Positions 1 to 7,119 are shown, counted from the stretch's first letter. The stretch is DNA of 11,486 bases from Acidimicrobiia bacterium (GCA_029934555.1 JAOZMA010000046.1:1-11486), one strand, 5' to 3'. Program-made: numbers and translations. The notes: a model not told the origin generated them from the sequence alone.

Positions 1-54
1 CGGAGTGAAATCCAACTCCTTGACAAAACTCCGATTCCTCAAGTTGTACGCCAT
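1..54 (-). CDS. argF: Ornithine carbamoyltransferase, N-terminal fragment (cut by window edge)
   Basis: Only the first 18 codons are inside the window, starting at an ATG complementary to bases 52-54. They read MAYNLRNRSFVKELDFTP. This closely resembles the N-terminus of ornithine carbamoyltransferases, which typically begin with a short Asn/Arg-rich stretch followed by F-L-K-x-L-D-F-T-P. That family transfers the carbamoyl group from carbamoyl phosphate to ornithine, making citrulline, or runs in reverse in arginine catabolism. A strong ribosome binding site (AGGAGGAGA, complementary to 59-67) precedes the start. A perfect palindrome at 81-98 lies 26 bases upstream and is probably the operator of the adjacent TetR protein. 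The catalytic residues are outside the window, so an anabolic (argF) or catabolic (arcB) role cannot be decided. The family call rests on the N-terminal motif alone. Confidence 0.72.
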   Translation of the reverse strand, partial: MAYNLRNRSFVKELDFTP

Positions 55-58
55 GGTG

Positions 59-67
59 TCTCCTCCT
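59..67 (-). promoter_or_regulatory. Ribosome binding site of the ornithine carbamoyltransferase
   Basis: On the minus strand these bases read AGGAGGAGA and end four bases before the ATG. This close match to the anti-Shine-Dalgarno sequence fixes the start of the truncated gene. Confidence 0.7.
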
Positions 68-80
68 ACGTGATCACATT

Positions 81-98
81 CCCTATCGTTTGATAGGG
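81..98. promoter_or_regulatory. TetR-type operator, copy 1 (perfect palindrome)
   Basis: The sequence CCCTATCGTTTGATAGGG is a perfect inverted repeat with 7-base arms and a 4-base centre. It lies 26 bases before the start of the ornithine carbamoyltransferase. Nearly the same palindrome occurs before tetR (902-919) and before the aminotransferase (3615-3632). Three copies, all upstream of genes and all in the same minus-strand block, point to an operator rather than a terminator. No run of T follows it. The likely ligand is the TetR protein encoded at 214-894. This is inferred from position and has not been shown. Confidence 0.78.
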
Positions 99-213
99 TA
101 GTCATGGGAGACTGCATTTGCTGAATTCGCTCGCCTCAGGATTCCGGGCCCGGGCGCCTCACCACGATGGGCCACTCACTGCGTGCCGAGACGGCTTGCC
201 TCTCGCCCCGAAG
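99..213. other. Remainder of the tetR-to-ornithine carbamoyltransferase spacer
   Basis: The tetR stop codon is at 214-216 and the next gene starts at 54, leaving 159 bases between them. The operator at 81-98 and the ribosome binding site at 59-67 account for the proximal part. In the rest I see a self-complementary GC block at 144-153 without a loop or a T-run, no convincing -35/-10 pair and no coding sequence. Confidence 0.5.
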
Positions 214-894
214 CTAGTCGCAGGCTGTTGTGGTATCCCGATAGAGGGGTAGACCCTCGATGGCACAAGCTTCTGTTGCGACCTCTCCGATCCTGTCCGG
301 ATCGGTCAGCAGTGCTCGCAGCATGAAATCCGCGGTGCGCGTTGGCCGCTGAGCAGGCAGTTTCTCACCGAGCGACCGCTCCCTGATCGTCTCCAACATC
401 AAACCGGAGACGGCCTGGCGAGCGAAGTTGACGTCGATCTCGATGAAGTCACCAACTTCGATCCCCTGCCGGATGATCTCCGCGACAGCGACGTGGAGTC
501 TCCGGGCAGTCCTTCCCCATGGCTCAAACTCCTCACCTTCCAGCACGCCGCTGTTGAAGATGCTGCGCAGGTCGTATGGGGACTCCATGAGATACCGAAA
601 ATCCTCGACAAGGAATCGGTAGAGCCTGGCGGCTGGACTCCCGCTTGCGCCGGCGAGATACTCGGCCACGGCGGCGGAGTCGTCCAGTGAGTAGCTGAGG
701 AGCTCCTGGAAGATGGCCTGTTTGTGAGGGAAGTGATGGAAGAGCGAAGGCTGCTGGATGCCGACAGCCGCAGCGATGTCACGCGTTGAGCTGCCGTAGT
801 AGCCGCGGGCCGCGAACAGAGTCGAGGCCTCACGCAGAATCCGTTCACGGGTCGTGATCGTCTCTTCTACCTGAGGTGTGGTCGGAGCAGTCAC
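214..894 (-). CDS. TetR-family transcriptional regulator
   Basis: This 226-residue protein has the standard TetR layout. An N-terminal helix-turn-helix domain spans about residues 15-62, with the typical run T-R-E-R-I-L-R-E-A-S-x-L-F-A-x-R-G-Y followed by T-R-D-I-A-A-A-V-G-I and L-F-H-H-F-P-H-K. An all-helical ligand-binding domain follows, too divergent for me to name an inducer. TetR proteins usually repress nearby genes and release DNA on binding a small molecule. The start is GTG (complement of 892-894). No clear Shine-Dalgarno sequence precedes it, but a TAGGCT hexamer (complement of 901-906) ends six bases upstream, which fits leaderless transcription. The operator-like palindrome at 902-919 overlaps that hexamer, so autorepression is likely. 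The gene lies between the amidinotransferase and the ornithine carbamoyltransferase, both with related operator sites in or just ahead of their transcription units. Control of arginine, guanidino or amino-acid catabolism is a reasonable inference. Confidence 0.9.
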   Translation of the reverse strand: MTAPTTPQVEETITTRERILREASTLFAARGYYGSSTRDIAAAVGIQQPSLFHHFPHKQAIFQELLSYSLDDSAAVAEYLAGASGSPAARLYRFLVEDFRYLMESPYDLRSIFNSGVLEGEEFEPWGRTARRLHVAVAEIIRQGIEVGDFIEIDVNFARQAVSGLMLETIRERSLGEKLPAQRPTRTADFMLRALLTDPDRIGEVATEACAIEGLPLYRDTTTACD

Positions 895-900
895 CGGGTC

Positions 901-906
901 AGCCTA
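901..906 (-). promoter_or_regulatory. Candidate -10 hexamer for a leaderless tetR transcript
   Basis: The minus strand reads TAGGCT, a TANNNT-type -10 element, followed by six bases and then the GTG start of tetR. In actinobacteria this spacing is typical of transcripts that begin at the start codon. There is no clear Shine-Dalgarno sequence, which supports the idea, but no good -35 element is visible either. Confidence 0.4.
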
Positions 907-919
907 GCGTTCGATAGGA
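902..919. promoter_or_regulatory. TetR-type operator, copy 2 (autoregulatory)
   Basis: The sequence GCCTAGCGTTCGATAGGA keeps the core CCTA-x-CGTT-x-GATAGG of copy 1, with one mismatch in the left arm. It ends seven bases before the GTG start of tetR and overlaps the candidate -10. A bound repressor here would block tetR transcription directly, the usual arrangement for autoregulated TetR genes. Confidence 0.72.
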
Positions 920-961
920 ACCCGACCCGGGTCCGCCTCTCTCGAACGGAGCCACGTTGTC

Positions 962-2101
962 TCAGAATCCCGGGATCTGCTTCGGGAAGTAGTCCTCCAT
1001 GTCGCCTTCCCGGGTGATGTCAACGGTGGAGCAGTGGAGCCCTCCCCCGAACATCGAGACGTCGAGGAACGGAACGGGTATCACATCGAAGCCCAGTCCG
1101 CTCAGTTGCTCCATGTAGCCCACCTCGGACGCCTCGACACAGATCGTGTTGGGGTCGAGCGAGAACGTGTTGTACCCGAGGTTCTCGTGACACATGGTGT
1201 ACGGCGGTTGCTTGGCCCCGGATGGTGGCACCGCCTCGACGATCTCCCAATCGTTCATCCGGAAGAGTTCGTGGAACTCCGGAGTCAACGGAGGAAGACT
1301 CGGGTTCTGGATCAGAAGGCCGGCGCGGGCCGCCACCAGGGTCACGTCGATGTGCCATGGCTGTGGTGTTCCAGCGAAAGCGATCTCGTGCACACGGAAT
1401 CCTTTGGCCTCGAAGTGGCGCTTGAACCAGTCGATCCCGCCCTGGTTGGTTACCGCCGAGTGCTCTATGAAGATGTCCTTCCCGAATCTGAGGGCGTCGG
1501 CTGCATCCCAGAGTGGTTCCTTCTCTGTGAGTTGCCATTTGTTCGCAAGCATCCGCTCGTCCAATTCGGCATCCGACCACGTGTTGAAGAAATCGTTCCA
1601 GTAACCGGGAACGTAGGAGTCGTCCGTGAGACGGGGCTTCGGAGCCGCCTCCCACATGAAGCTCGGGTCTTCCTTGAAATACTGCTCGAGCAAGGGCCGG
1701 TACGCGAACGATTCGAACCATCGAGCGCGCTGCGACATCGTCGCTTCGAGAATCTCATTGCCGTGGCAGAGCAGGACATCGCGTGGAGGCATCGTGCCGT
1801 ACGAGTGGTTGAACTCCCAGTCGGGCGTCTCCACGTGCTGCTCGTCGTCCAGTGAAGTGGGACGATCGACCGTGATGCCTCGTCCTTCCAGGAGGGATAC
1901 GAACGATTCCATCTGGGCATCGGCCCGCTCGAGATAATCGTCGGAGATCGGAATCCAATCATCGAGAGCGATACCGAGCTCGGGATAGACGTTCTTAAAA
2001 CCCGGATCCGGGGCCCCCACATGTCGACTGTCGATGCGGCCTACGATGACGCGCTTCAGCGGATCCCACTCGTTCCATGAATTGATGACTGCGTCGGTCA
2101 T
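962..2101 (-). CDS. Amidinotransferase, arginine:glycine amidinotransferase family
   Basis: This 379-residue protein aligns by eye over its whole length with glycine amidinotransferases. It has S-W-N-E-W-D-P-L near residue 8 and M-P-P-R-D-V-L near 104. The segment with E-P-L-W-D-A-A-D carries the catalytic-type Asp199, W-H-I-D carries His250, and G-G-G-L-H-C carries the nucleophilic Cys357. These match Asp254, His303 and Cys407 of the human enzyme in order and spacing, so it is probably active. The family moves the amidino group from arginine to an amine, releasing ornithine. The acceptor may be glycine, another amino acid or an aminoalkyl compound, and cannot be read here. The ATG overlaps the stop of the upstream aminotransferase in an ATGA junction, which implies translational coupling and a shared pathway. 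The released ornithine would be a substrate for the carbamoyltransferase at the left edge. Confidence 0.9.
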   Translation of the reverse strand: MTDAVINSWNEWDPLKRVIVGRIDSRHVGAPDPGFKNVYPELGIALDDWIPISDDYLERADAQMESFVSLLEGRGITVDRPTSLDDEQHVETPDWEFNHSYGTMPPRDVLLCHGNEILEATMSQRARWFESFAYRPLLEQYFKEDPSFMWEAAPKPRLTDDSYVPGYWNDFFNTWSDAELDERMLANKWQLTEKEPLWDAADALRFGKDIFIEHSAVTNQGGIDWFKRHFEAKGFRVHEIAFAGTPQPWHIDVTLVAARAGLLIQNPSLPPLTPEFHELFRMNDWEIVEAVPPSGAKQPPYTMCHENLGYNTFSLDPNTICVEASEVGYMEQLSGLGFDVIPVPFLDVSMFGGGLHCSTVDITREGDMEDYFPKQIPGF

Positions 2102-3531
2102 TGCCCCTCCACGGCGTCGCTCGACTCACCAGCGCGCATCTCGTACAGGTCCTCTTCCGCCTTCGCATGGGCCTTCGGAATCGCCTCACGCAGAGCGGAA
2201 ACCATGAAGTCCACATCGTCTTTCGTGATGACCAACGGCGGTGACATCACATTCAGGTTCTCGACCGGACGGACGATCAGCCCGATGGCATCGCATTCGT
2301 TGGAGACTCGCTTGCCGATGTCGATCTCCGGGGGGTACACCTCGTGCGTCTCCTTGTCGGCAACGAACTCGATGCAGGCCATGAGATGAGAGCCGCGCAC
2401 GTCGCCGACCATCGGGAGATCGTAGAGGGTCTCCAATTGCTCCATCATGTATGGGCCGATCTCCCGAACGTGTTCGCGGAGTCCATCCCGCTCGATGATC
2501 TCGATGTTCTTCAACGCCGCAGCACACGACACCGGGTGGCCGGAGTAGGTGAAGCCGAGGGCGATGTACCCGTGTTCCGTCTTGTCGATGACATCGAAGA
2601 TGCGGTCGGAGAAGATCACGGCTCCGAGGGGGAGATAGCCCGACGTGAGGCCTTTCGCCGACGTGATGATGTCCGGTTGGACACCGAACATCGATTCCGA
2701 CACGAACCACTCACCGAGTCGACCGAACGCGGTGACGACCTCGTCGGCCACGAACAGGATGTCGTTGTCCTGGCACACCTTCCACATTCGCGGGAAGTAG
2801 TCCGCCGGTGGCGGGATAACGCCGCCGGAACCCATCACGGGCTCAGCGAAGAACGCGGCAACCTTGTCCGCTCCGCCCAGTTCCTCGATCATGGTCTCGA
2901 ACTCGGCAACGAGTTTGTCGGCGAACTCCTGCTCGGTAAGCCCATCTCCGTAGCGGTAGTGGTTCGGCGAGCTGAGGTGATGAGTGATGTCGTCGAGGTA
3001 GTGGAACTCCGCCTTGCGGTCTCCCGGCTTCCCCCCGATCGAGACGGCTGCATAGGTCGAACCGTGGTAGGCATCGATGCGGGAGATGATGTGCTTCTTC
3101 TCGCTCTTCCCTCGGCTCCCCTGATAGAACTGGATGATCCGGAAGGCGGCATCGACCGCGGTCGATCCGCCCGTCGTGAAGAAGACGTGGTTCAGGTCTC
3201 CTGGTGCCAGCTCCGCCAGCTTCGCTGCCAGATTCGCCGCCGGAGCATTGGTCATGTCGACGAACGGGTTCGCATAGGCAAGGGTGCGAACCTGCTCTGC
3301 GATGGCCTCGGCCATCTCCTCATTGCCCAGGCCGATGTTGGTGCACCACATGCCGCCGACGGCGTCGAGATAGCGGTTGCCATTCGTGTCGGTGATGTAT
3401 GCGCCATCACCCGACGCTATGGGCAGGGCGCCCTCGGTGGCGATCATCTCGAAAACTTGGTACGGATGAAGATGGTGGCGGCGGTCCCGCTCGACGATCT
3501 CCTCGGTCGTTGACTGGTCCTTGGCTGACAT
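2098..3531 (-). CDS. Class III (omega-amino acid/diamine type) aminotransferase, PLP-dependent
   Basis: A 477-residue class III aminotransferase. With the start at 3531, the substrate/cofactor loop T-T-G-G-S is near residues 119-123, the pyridoxal-phosphate-binding Asp263 lies in A-D-E-V-V-T-A-F-G-R, and the Schiff-base lysine is Lys293 in S-A-K-G-L-T-S-G-Y. Class III enzymes move terminal amino groups from compounds such as beta-alanine, taurine, putrescine or 4-aminobutyrate to pyruvate or 2-oxoglutarate. The exact substrate is not resolved. An open frame extends to 3642, but I prefer 3531 because AGGAGG (3540-3545) sits eight bases ahead of it and because the longer form would place the operator at 3615-3632 inside the coding region. 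The gene overlaps the amidinotransferase by four bases, so the pair likely produces and consumes a common amino or guanidino compound. Confidence 0.92.
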   Translation of the reverse strand: MSAKDQSTTEEIVERDRRHHLHPYQVFEMIATEGALPIASGDGAYITDTNGNRYLDAVGGMWCTNIGLGNEEMAEAIAEQVRTLAYANPFVDMTNAPAANLAAKLAELAPGDLNHVFFTTGGSTAVDAAFRIIQFYQGSRGKSEKKHIISRIDAYHGSTYAAVSIGGKPGDRKAEFHYLDDITHHLSSPNHYRYGDGLTEQEFADKLVAEFETMIEELGGADKVAAFFAEPVMGSGGVIPPPADYFPRMWKVCQDNDILFVADEVVTAFGRLGEWFVSESMFGVQPDIITSAKGLTSGYLPLGAVIFSDRIFDVIDKTEHGYIALGFTYSGHPVSCAAALKNIEIIERDGLREHVREIGPYMMEQLETLYDLPMVGDVRGSHLMACIEFVADKETHEVYPPEIDIGKRVSNECDAIGLIVRPVENLNVMSPPLVITKDDVDFMVSALREAIPKAHAKAEEDLYEMRAGESSDAVEGQ

Positions 3532-3539
3532 ACGGCGTG

Positions 3540-3545
3540 CCTCCT
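3540..3545 (-). promoter_or_regulatory. Ribosome binding site deciding the aminotransferase start
   Basis: The minus strand reads AGGAGG, followed by eight bases and then ATG at 3531. It is a far better site than anything before the in-frame ATGs at 3585 or 3642, so it sets the start. Confidence 0.75.
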
Positions 3546-3614
3546 GTGGCGTCTCGGCTGTCGGCTCGGTGGGCGGCCTTCCCATGCCAACTTCTTCGGC
3601 CCCGGCGGCGCTCG

Positions 3615-3632
3615 CCCTATCGACTGATAGCC
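3615..3632. promoter_or_regulatory. TetR-type operator, copy 3, before aminotransferase-amidinotransferase operon
   Basis: The sequence CCCTATCGACTGATAGCC is the same palindrome as copies 1 and 2, with a degenerate last base of the right arm. It lies 83 bases upstream of the aminotransferase ATG. On the minus strand it sits between a TTGCAG at 3637-3642 and a TAGGGC at 3614-3619, spaced by 17 bases, so it would occupy the spacer of a promoter. The -10 match is weak. The site indicates that the aminotransferase and amidinotransferase have their own regulated promoter even though they follow the CoA-transferase closely. Confidence 0.72.
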
Positions 3633-3657
3633 TAGTCTGCAATCCGGTTGGTTTGTA

Positions 3658-4800
3658 TCAGAGCTCCAACCACCGACGAATCGAGTCGCCGTCGGCATCG
3701 ATATCTGGTGGAACCGTGAGAGGTACGGAGGTCGATGCAGAGAGTTGAATCGGTGATCGCAGACCGCGAAAGCCGGTGGCTGCATCCTCTCCCACAACGT
3801 CGAGCCCCAAGTCGTCCGCCAGTTCGAACGCTTCGGCAACCGTGTTGACGTCACCAACCGGCACTCGCTCCCCACGGAGGAGCTCGACCCACTCGGAAGC
3901 CGGACGAGTACGGAACGTACGCTCGAGTTCCGCCGCCAAGTCCTCGACGTTGATCCGCCGATGGGGATTGGTGTCGAAGCGAGGATCATCAACAAGGTCC
4001 GGTCGTCCGATGGCTTCACAGGTTCGTGCGAACAGACTGTCGTTCACCGCAGCGAGAACGAACGGGCGGTCGGCGGCATGAAAGAGTTCGTACGGTGCGA
4101 TCGATGGGTGCCGGTTGCCGTTCCGGTGCGGATCATCACCGGTGAGGAGGTGTCCCGAGGCAAGGTTGATGAGCCCTGATAGAGCGGCCTCGTACAGCGA
4201 GACGTGGACACGCTGACCCACTCCGCCATTCCCTGCTCGTTGGAAGAGGGCCGCCAGCACTCCGGATGTCGCATACATGCCCGCCAGCACGTCAACCACC
4301 GCCATGCCGACCTTCGTGGGAGGGCCGTCGGCCTGACCCGTCACGTGCATCCAACCCGCCATGGCCTGGATCAGGAGATCGACCCCAGGAAGACCCGCCC
4401 CCTCGCCCTGGTCACCGAACGCAGAAATCGAGCAGTAGACCAGCTTCGGGCACGACGATGCCAACGACTCGTAGCCGAGACCAAATCCGTCCATGAGTCC
4501 CGGCCGAAAGTTCTCAACGAGCACATCGGCGCGCTCGGCCAGTCGGCGAGCAACCGCCAGATCCTCCGGGTCCTTCAAATCGAGAGCGATCGACTCCTTC
4601 CCGCGATTGAAGGCCGTGAAGTAAGTCGCCATATCTCCGCGGAACGGCGGGCCCCACGAACGTGTGTCATCACCCGTACCCGGCCGTTCGACCTTGATCA
4701 CACGCGCACCCAGATCGGCCAGATTCTGCGTGACGAGCGGCCCTGCCAGGATCCGAGCGAAGTCGGCGACGATGAGCCCATCAAGGGGCTGATTCTCCAC
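3658..4800 (-). CDS. CaiB/BaiF family (class III) CoA-transferase
   Basis: A 380-residue protein with the family hallmarks. It opens with L-I-V-A-D-F-A-R-I-L-A-G-P, continues with V-I-K-V-E-R-P-G-x-G-D near residue 35 and the F-x-x-F-N-R-G-K-x-S-I-A-L-D-L-K block near residue 61, and has V-L-V-E-N-F-R-P-G near residue 93. The catalytic Asp141 lies in G-V-D-L-L-I-Q-A-M-A-G. Class III enzymes move coenzyme A between carboxylic acids through an aspartyl-CoA thioester intermediate, typically activating a carboxylate for further breakdown. The start is GTG at 4798-4800, nine bases after the stop of the molybdenum hydroxylase large subunit, and its AGGAGG overlaps that stop codon. The gene is thus in the same operon, and its substrate is probably a carboxylate produced from the hydroxylase product. 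Which acid and which CoA donor it uses is unknown. Confidence 0.92.
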   Translation of the reverse strand: MENQPLDGLIVADFARILAGPLVTQNLADLGARVIKVERPGTGDDTRSWGPPFRGDMATYFTAFNRGKESIALDLKDPEDLAVARRLAERADVLVENFRPGLMDGFGLGYESLASSCPKLVYCSISAFGDQGEGAGLPGVDLLIQAMAGWMHVTGQADGPPTKVGMAVVDVLAGMYATSGVLAALFQRAGNGGVGQRVHVSLYEAALSGLINLASGHLLTGDDPHRNGNRHPSIAPYELFHAADRPFVLAAVNDSLFARTCEAIGRPDLVDDPRFDTNPHRRINVEDLAAELERTFRTRPASEWVELLRGERVPVGDVNTVAEAFELADDLGLDVVGEDAATGFRGLRSPIQLSASTSVPLTVPPDIDADGDSIRRWLEL

Positions 4801-4809
4801 GAGGTCCTC

Positions 4810-7119
4810 CTAGATCTTCCCGAGCGCCTCCAACACACGCTCCGGCGTCATCGGGATATCCAACCACACACCGATGGCGTTGTAGACCGCCTGAGAGATT
4901 GCAGGGATCGGAGCAGTCGTTGGCGCCTCGCCGCCGCTCTTCGCTCCGAAGGCGCCGACGGGGTCGTGGGAGTCTCCGAAGAGCACTCCCGGATCAAGAG
5001 GGAAGTCGGGAGCGCGCATGACCTTGTAGTCGAGGAACCCGGGGTTGAGGATCCTCCCGGTGTCTGGTTCGAATGCGAGATGTTCCGTCAACGCGAATCC
5101 TGCACCAAGGATGGCGCCGCCGATCACCTGGTTCTCGAGCACTTTCGCATTGAGCACGGTCCCGCTGTCCTGAGTCGCCACGTAGTCGAGGAGCCGGATC
5201 TCGCCCGTGTCAATATCAACTTCCACCTCAACGAAATGAGCTGCGAAGTACCTGGCGTACATCATGGACGGCGGCATCGGAGTGCTCGTTCGACCGAGGA
5301 TCATCGGGGGTGTCATGGAGTCCGGCCGGTACGTCGACATGATCTCTTCGAGCGTCAACGACACCGCCGGATCCGACGGGCTGAACACGACACCATCCCT
5401 CATGTCGAGGTCGTCGGGAGCGTGACTCCCCATCTGCAGGGCGGCGGTCTCGAGGATCTGCCGCTTGGCATCCAGCGCCGCATCCCACGTGGCGAAACCG
5501 GTGCGATAGGACGTGTTACTCGCAATTGCACCATGGCTCGGTGGAGCGGCGTCGGTGTCGCCCGCCTGCACGATGAGGCGGTCTATCGGGATACCGAGTG
5601 CTTCGGCAGCGATCTGCGCTTGCGTCGTCTCGCTCCCTTGACCCTGCCGCCCAATACTGACGTGGAGTGTCGCGCTGCCATCGGCGTGCACACGCACGAG
5701 CGCAGACACGGGGTACTCGTCCTCCGTGCCACACGAGTGGACACCGGTCGCCACGCCCACAGCGCGTCTCTTGGGACCGTCGATAGCCGAGGGCTTCCCC
5801 CAGCCGGTCCACTTCTCGTTCCACCCGAATGCTTCTGCACCACGGATCAAGCAGTCGCTCAGCGCCTCGCCGTCGAGCTTGCCAAGCTCGGGCCATCCGT
5901 CCGGCAAGGACGCGAGGTCCATCTGGTCGAGTGTCTCCCCTTCCATGGCTCTCAGCGGGTCGCCGGCGCGGATGTGGTTCTTGAGTCGGAACTCCAGCGG
6001 ATCCATGTCGATCTCGACTGCGGCCATATCGAGTAGGCGTTCGACGAATGCGCCCATCGTGACATCACCGACGCCCCGCATGCATCCGGCGGTGACGAGG
6101 TTCGTCGACACACCGCGGTCGATGAAGCGCCCGTGCGGGCCGGCGCCCCACAGGTCCACGGTTAGGAATCCCACGTCAGGCTTGAGCCCGTACGCCCCGT
6201 TGTCGTGAACATGCTCGAGGTCGATGAAGGTGACGGAACCATCCCGCTTGACTCCGAGACGACCGGTTGACCGTTCGAGGTGACGCCGTTTCACCGTCGC
6301 GAAGCACTCCTCCTGGCTCAGTCCGATTTTGACGGCCCGACCGACTTTCCTCGCCAGCAGGACCGTGATGAGTTGCAGGCTGCCGATCCACCAGAGGCCG
6401 AACGAGCTGCCGCACGGTTGGGAGATCACACGCACGTTGCTTATCGGCACACCCAGTCCGCGTGCGATCGCATCCCGCATCTCCGAGGGTGTCTGTGTAC
6501 AGGTCCACACCGTGACCCGATCACCCTCCCACTGGGCGGTGCACGCGTTGCGCCCGATCGGTGCATACGCCTGGCTGTCGAACGCCATGCTCGCGTCAAC
6601 GATGACGTCTGCCATCTCGACGCCACTATCGAGGTCTCCCCAGATGACTTCAGTTGGAGGACGAGCGTTCCCTTCGGCTCTGACCTGTGGGGCATCCGGA
6701 GCCAGCGATTCGATCGGGTCGAAGGTCGGCTCGAGGATCTCGTATTCGACATCGATCAGTTCGAGAGCCGCTTCCGCTATCTCCACGGACTCGGCGGCAA
6801 CAGCCGCTACCTCGTCGCCGACGAACCGGACCCTGTCGTCAAGGATGCGACCGCCGTAGTTGTGCCAGCAGTTCTCCCACTCCCACGCCGGAGCGTCTTG
6901 GTGCGTGACGATGCCCAGGACCCCCGGGAGAGACTCGGCACGTCGGATGTCGATACCCGTGATCCTGGCGTGTGGGTGCGGACTGTGAAGGATCTTCCCG
7001 TGAACCATGTCGGGGACCCGTATGTCTCCACTGAATTTCAGACGACCGGTGACCTTGTCCACGGCATCCTTGAGGGGGATCGCCTTGCCGATGATCCTGT
7101 AGTCCTGCTGCTCACTCAT
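4810..7119 (-). CDS. Molybdenum hydroxylase, molybdopterin-binding large subunit (xanthine oxidase family)
   Basis: A 769-residue large subunit of the xanthine dehydrogenase/aldehyde oxidase family. An N-terminal alpha/beta hammerhead domain covers roughly residues 10-130 (D-K-V-T-G-R-L-K-F-S-G-D, then V-R-F-V-G-D-E-V-A-A-V-A-A-E), followed by the molybdopterin domains. Recognisable pieces are S-Q-E-E (268-271), M-R-G-V-G with an Arg at 348, G-R-Q-G-Q-G (490-495) and the catalytic Glu731 in G-A-K-S-G-G-E-A-P. The loop that is usually G-G-G-F-G-x-K reads G-S-S-F-G-L-W-W (237-244), so a purine-type pocket is unlikely. The start at 7119 is chosen because AGGAGG lies just upstream and it overlaps the 2Fe-2S subunit by eight bases. 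An open frame extends to 7317 but reads through that subunit. The enzyme would hydroxylate a heterocycle or aldehyde with water as oxygen source, in the cytoplasm. The substrate is unknown. Confidence 0.93.
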   Translation of the reverse strand: MSEQQDYRIIGKAIPLKDAVDKVTGRLKFSGDIRVPDMVHGKILHSPHPHARITGIDIRRAESLPGVLGIVTHQDAPAWEWENCWHNYGGRILDDRVRFVGDEVAAVAAESVEIAEAALELIDVEYEILEPTFDPIESLAPDAPQVRAEGNARPPTEVIWGDLDSGVEMADVIVDASMAFDSQAYAPIGRNACTAQWEGDRVTVWTCTQTPSEMRDAIARGLGVPISNVRVISQPCGSSFGLWWIGSLQLITVLLARKVGRAVKIGLSQEECFATVKRRHLERSTGRLGVKRDGSVTFIDLEHVHDNGAYGLKPDVGFLTVDLWGAGPHGRFIDRGVSTNLVTAGCMRGVGDVTMGAFVERLLDMAAVEIDMDPLEFRLKNHIRAGDPLRAMEGETLDQMDLASLPDGWPELGKLDGEALSDCLIRGAEAFGWNEKWTGWGKPSAIDGPKRRAVGVATGVHSCGTEDEYPVSALVRVHADGSATLHVSIGRQGQGSETTQAQIAAEALGIPIDRLIVQAGDTDAAPPSHGAIASNTSYRTGFATWDAALDAKRQILETAALQMGSHAPDDLDMRDGVVFSPSDPAVSLTLEEIMSTYRPDSMTPPMILGRTSTPMPPSMMYARYFAAHFVEVEVDIDTGEIRLLDYVATQDSGTVLNAKVLENQVIGGAILGAGFALTEHLAFEPDTGRILNPGFLDYKVMRAPDFPLDPGVLFGDSHDPVGAFGAKSGGEAPTTAPIPAISQAVYNAIGVWLDIPMTPERVLEALGKI

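Noticed and set aside
924..933. GACCCGGGTC palindrome as a terminator of the amidinotransferase operon
   Set aside because: It has no loop and no following T-run on the minus strand, so it is not a credible intrinsic terminator. The same applies to CCGGGCCCGG at 144-153.
1034..1855. 273-codon open frame on the plus strand
   Set aside because: Antisense to the amidinotransferase, whose catalytic residues are intact; no domain seen.
2344..3513. 389-codon open frame on the plus strand
   Set aside because: Antisense to the well-supported aminotransferase, with no recognisable motifs.
3615..3632. Palindrome as a terminator of the CoA-transferase operon
   Set aside because: The same sequence occurs upstream of two other genes and lacks a T-run, so an operator is the better explanation.
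4204..6036. 610-codon open frame on the plus strand
   Set aside because: It lies antisense to the molybdenum hydroxylase large subunit and the CoA-transferase, is rich in Arg and His, and has no recognisable domain. It is a GC-rich shadow frame.
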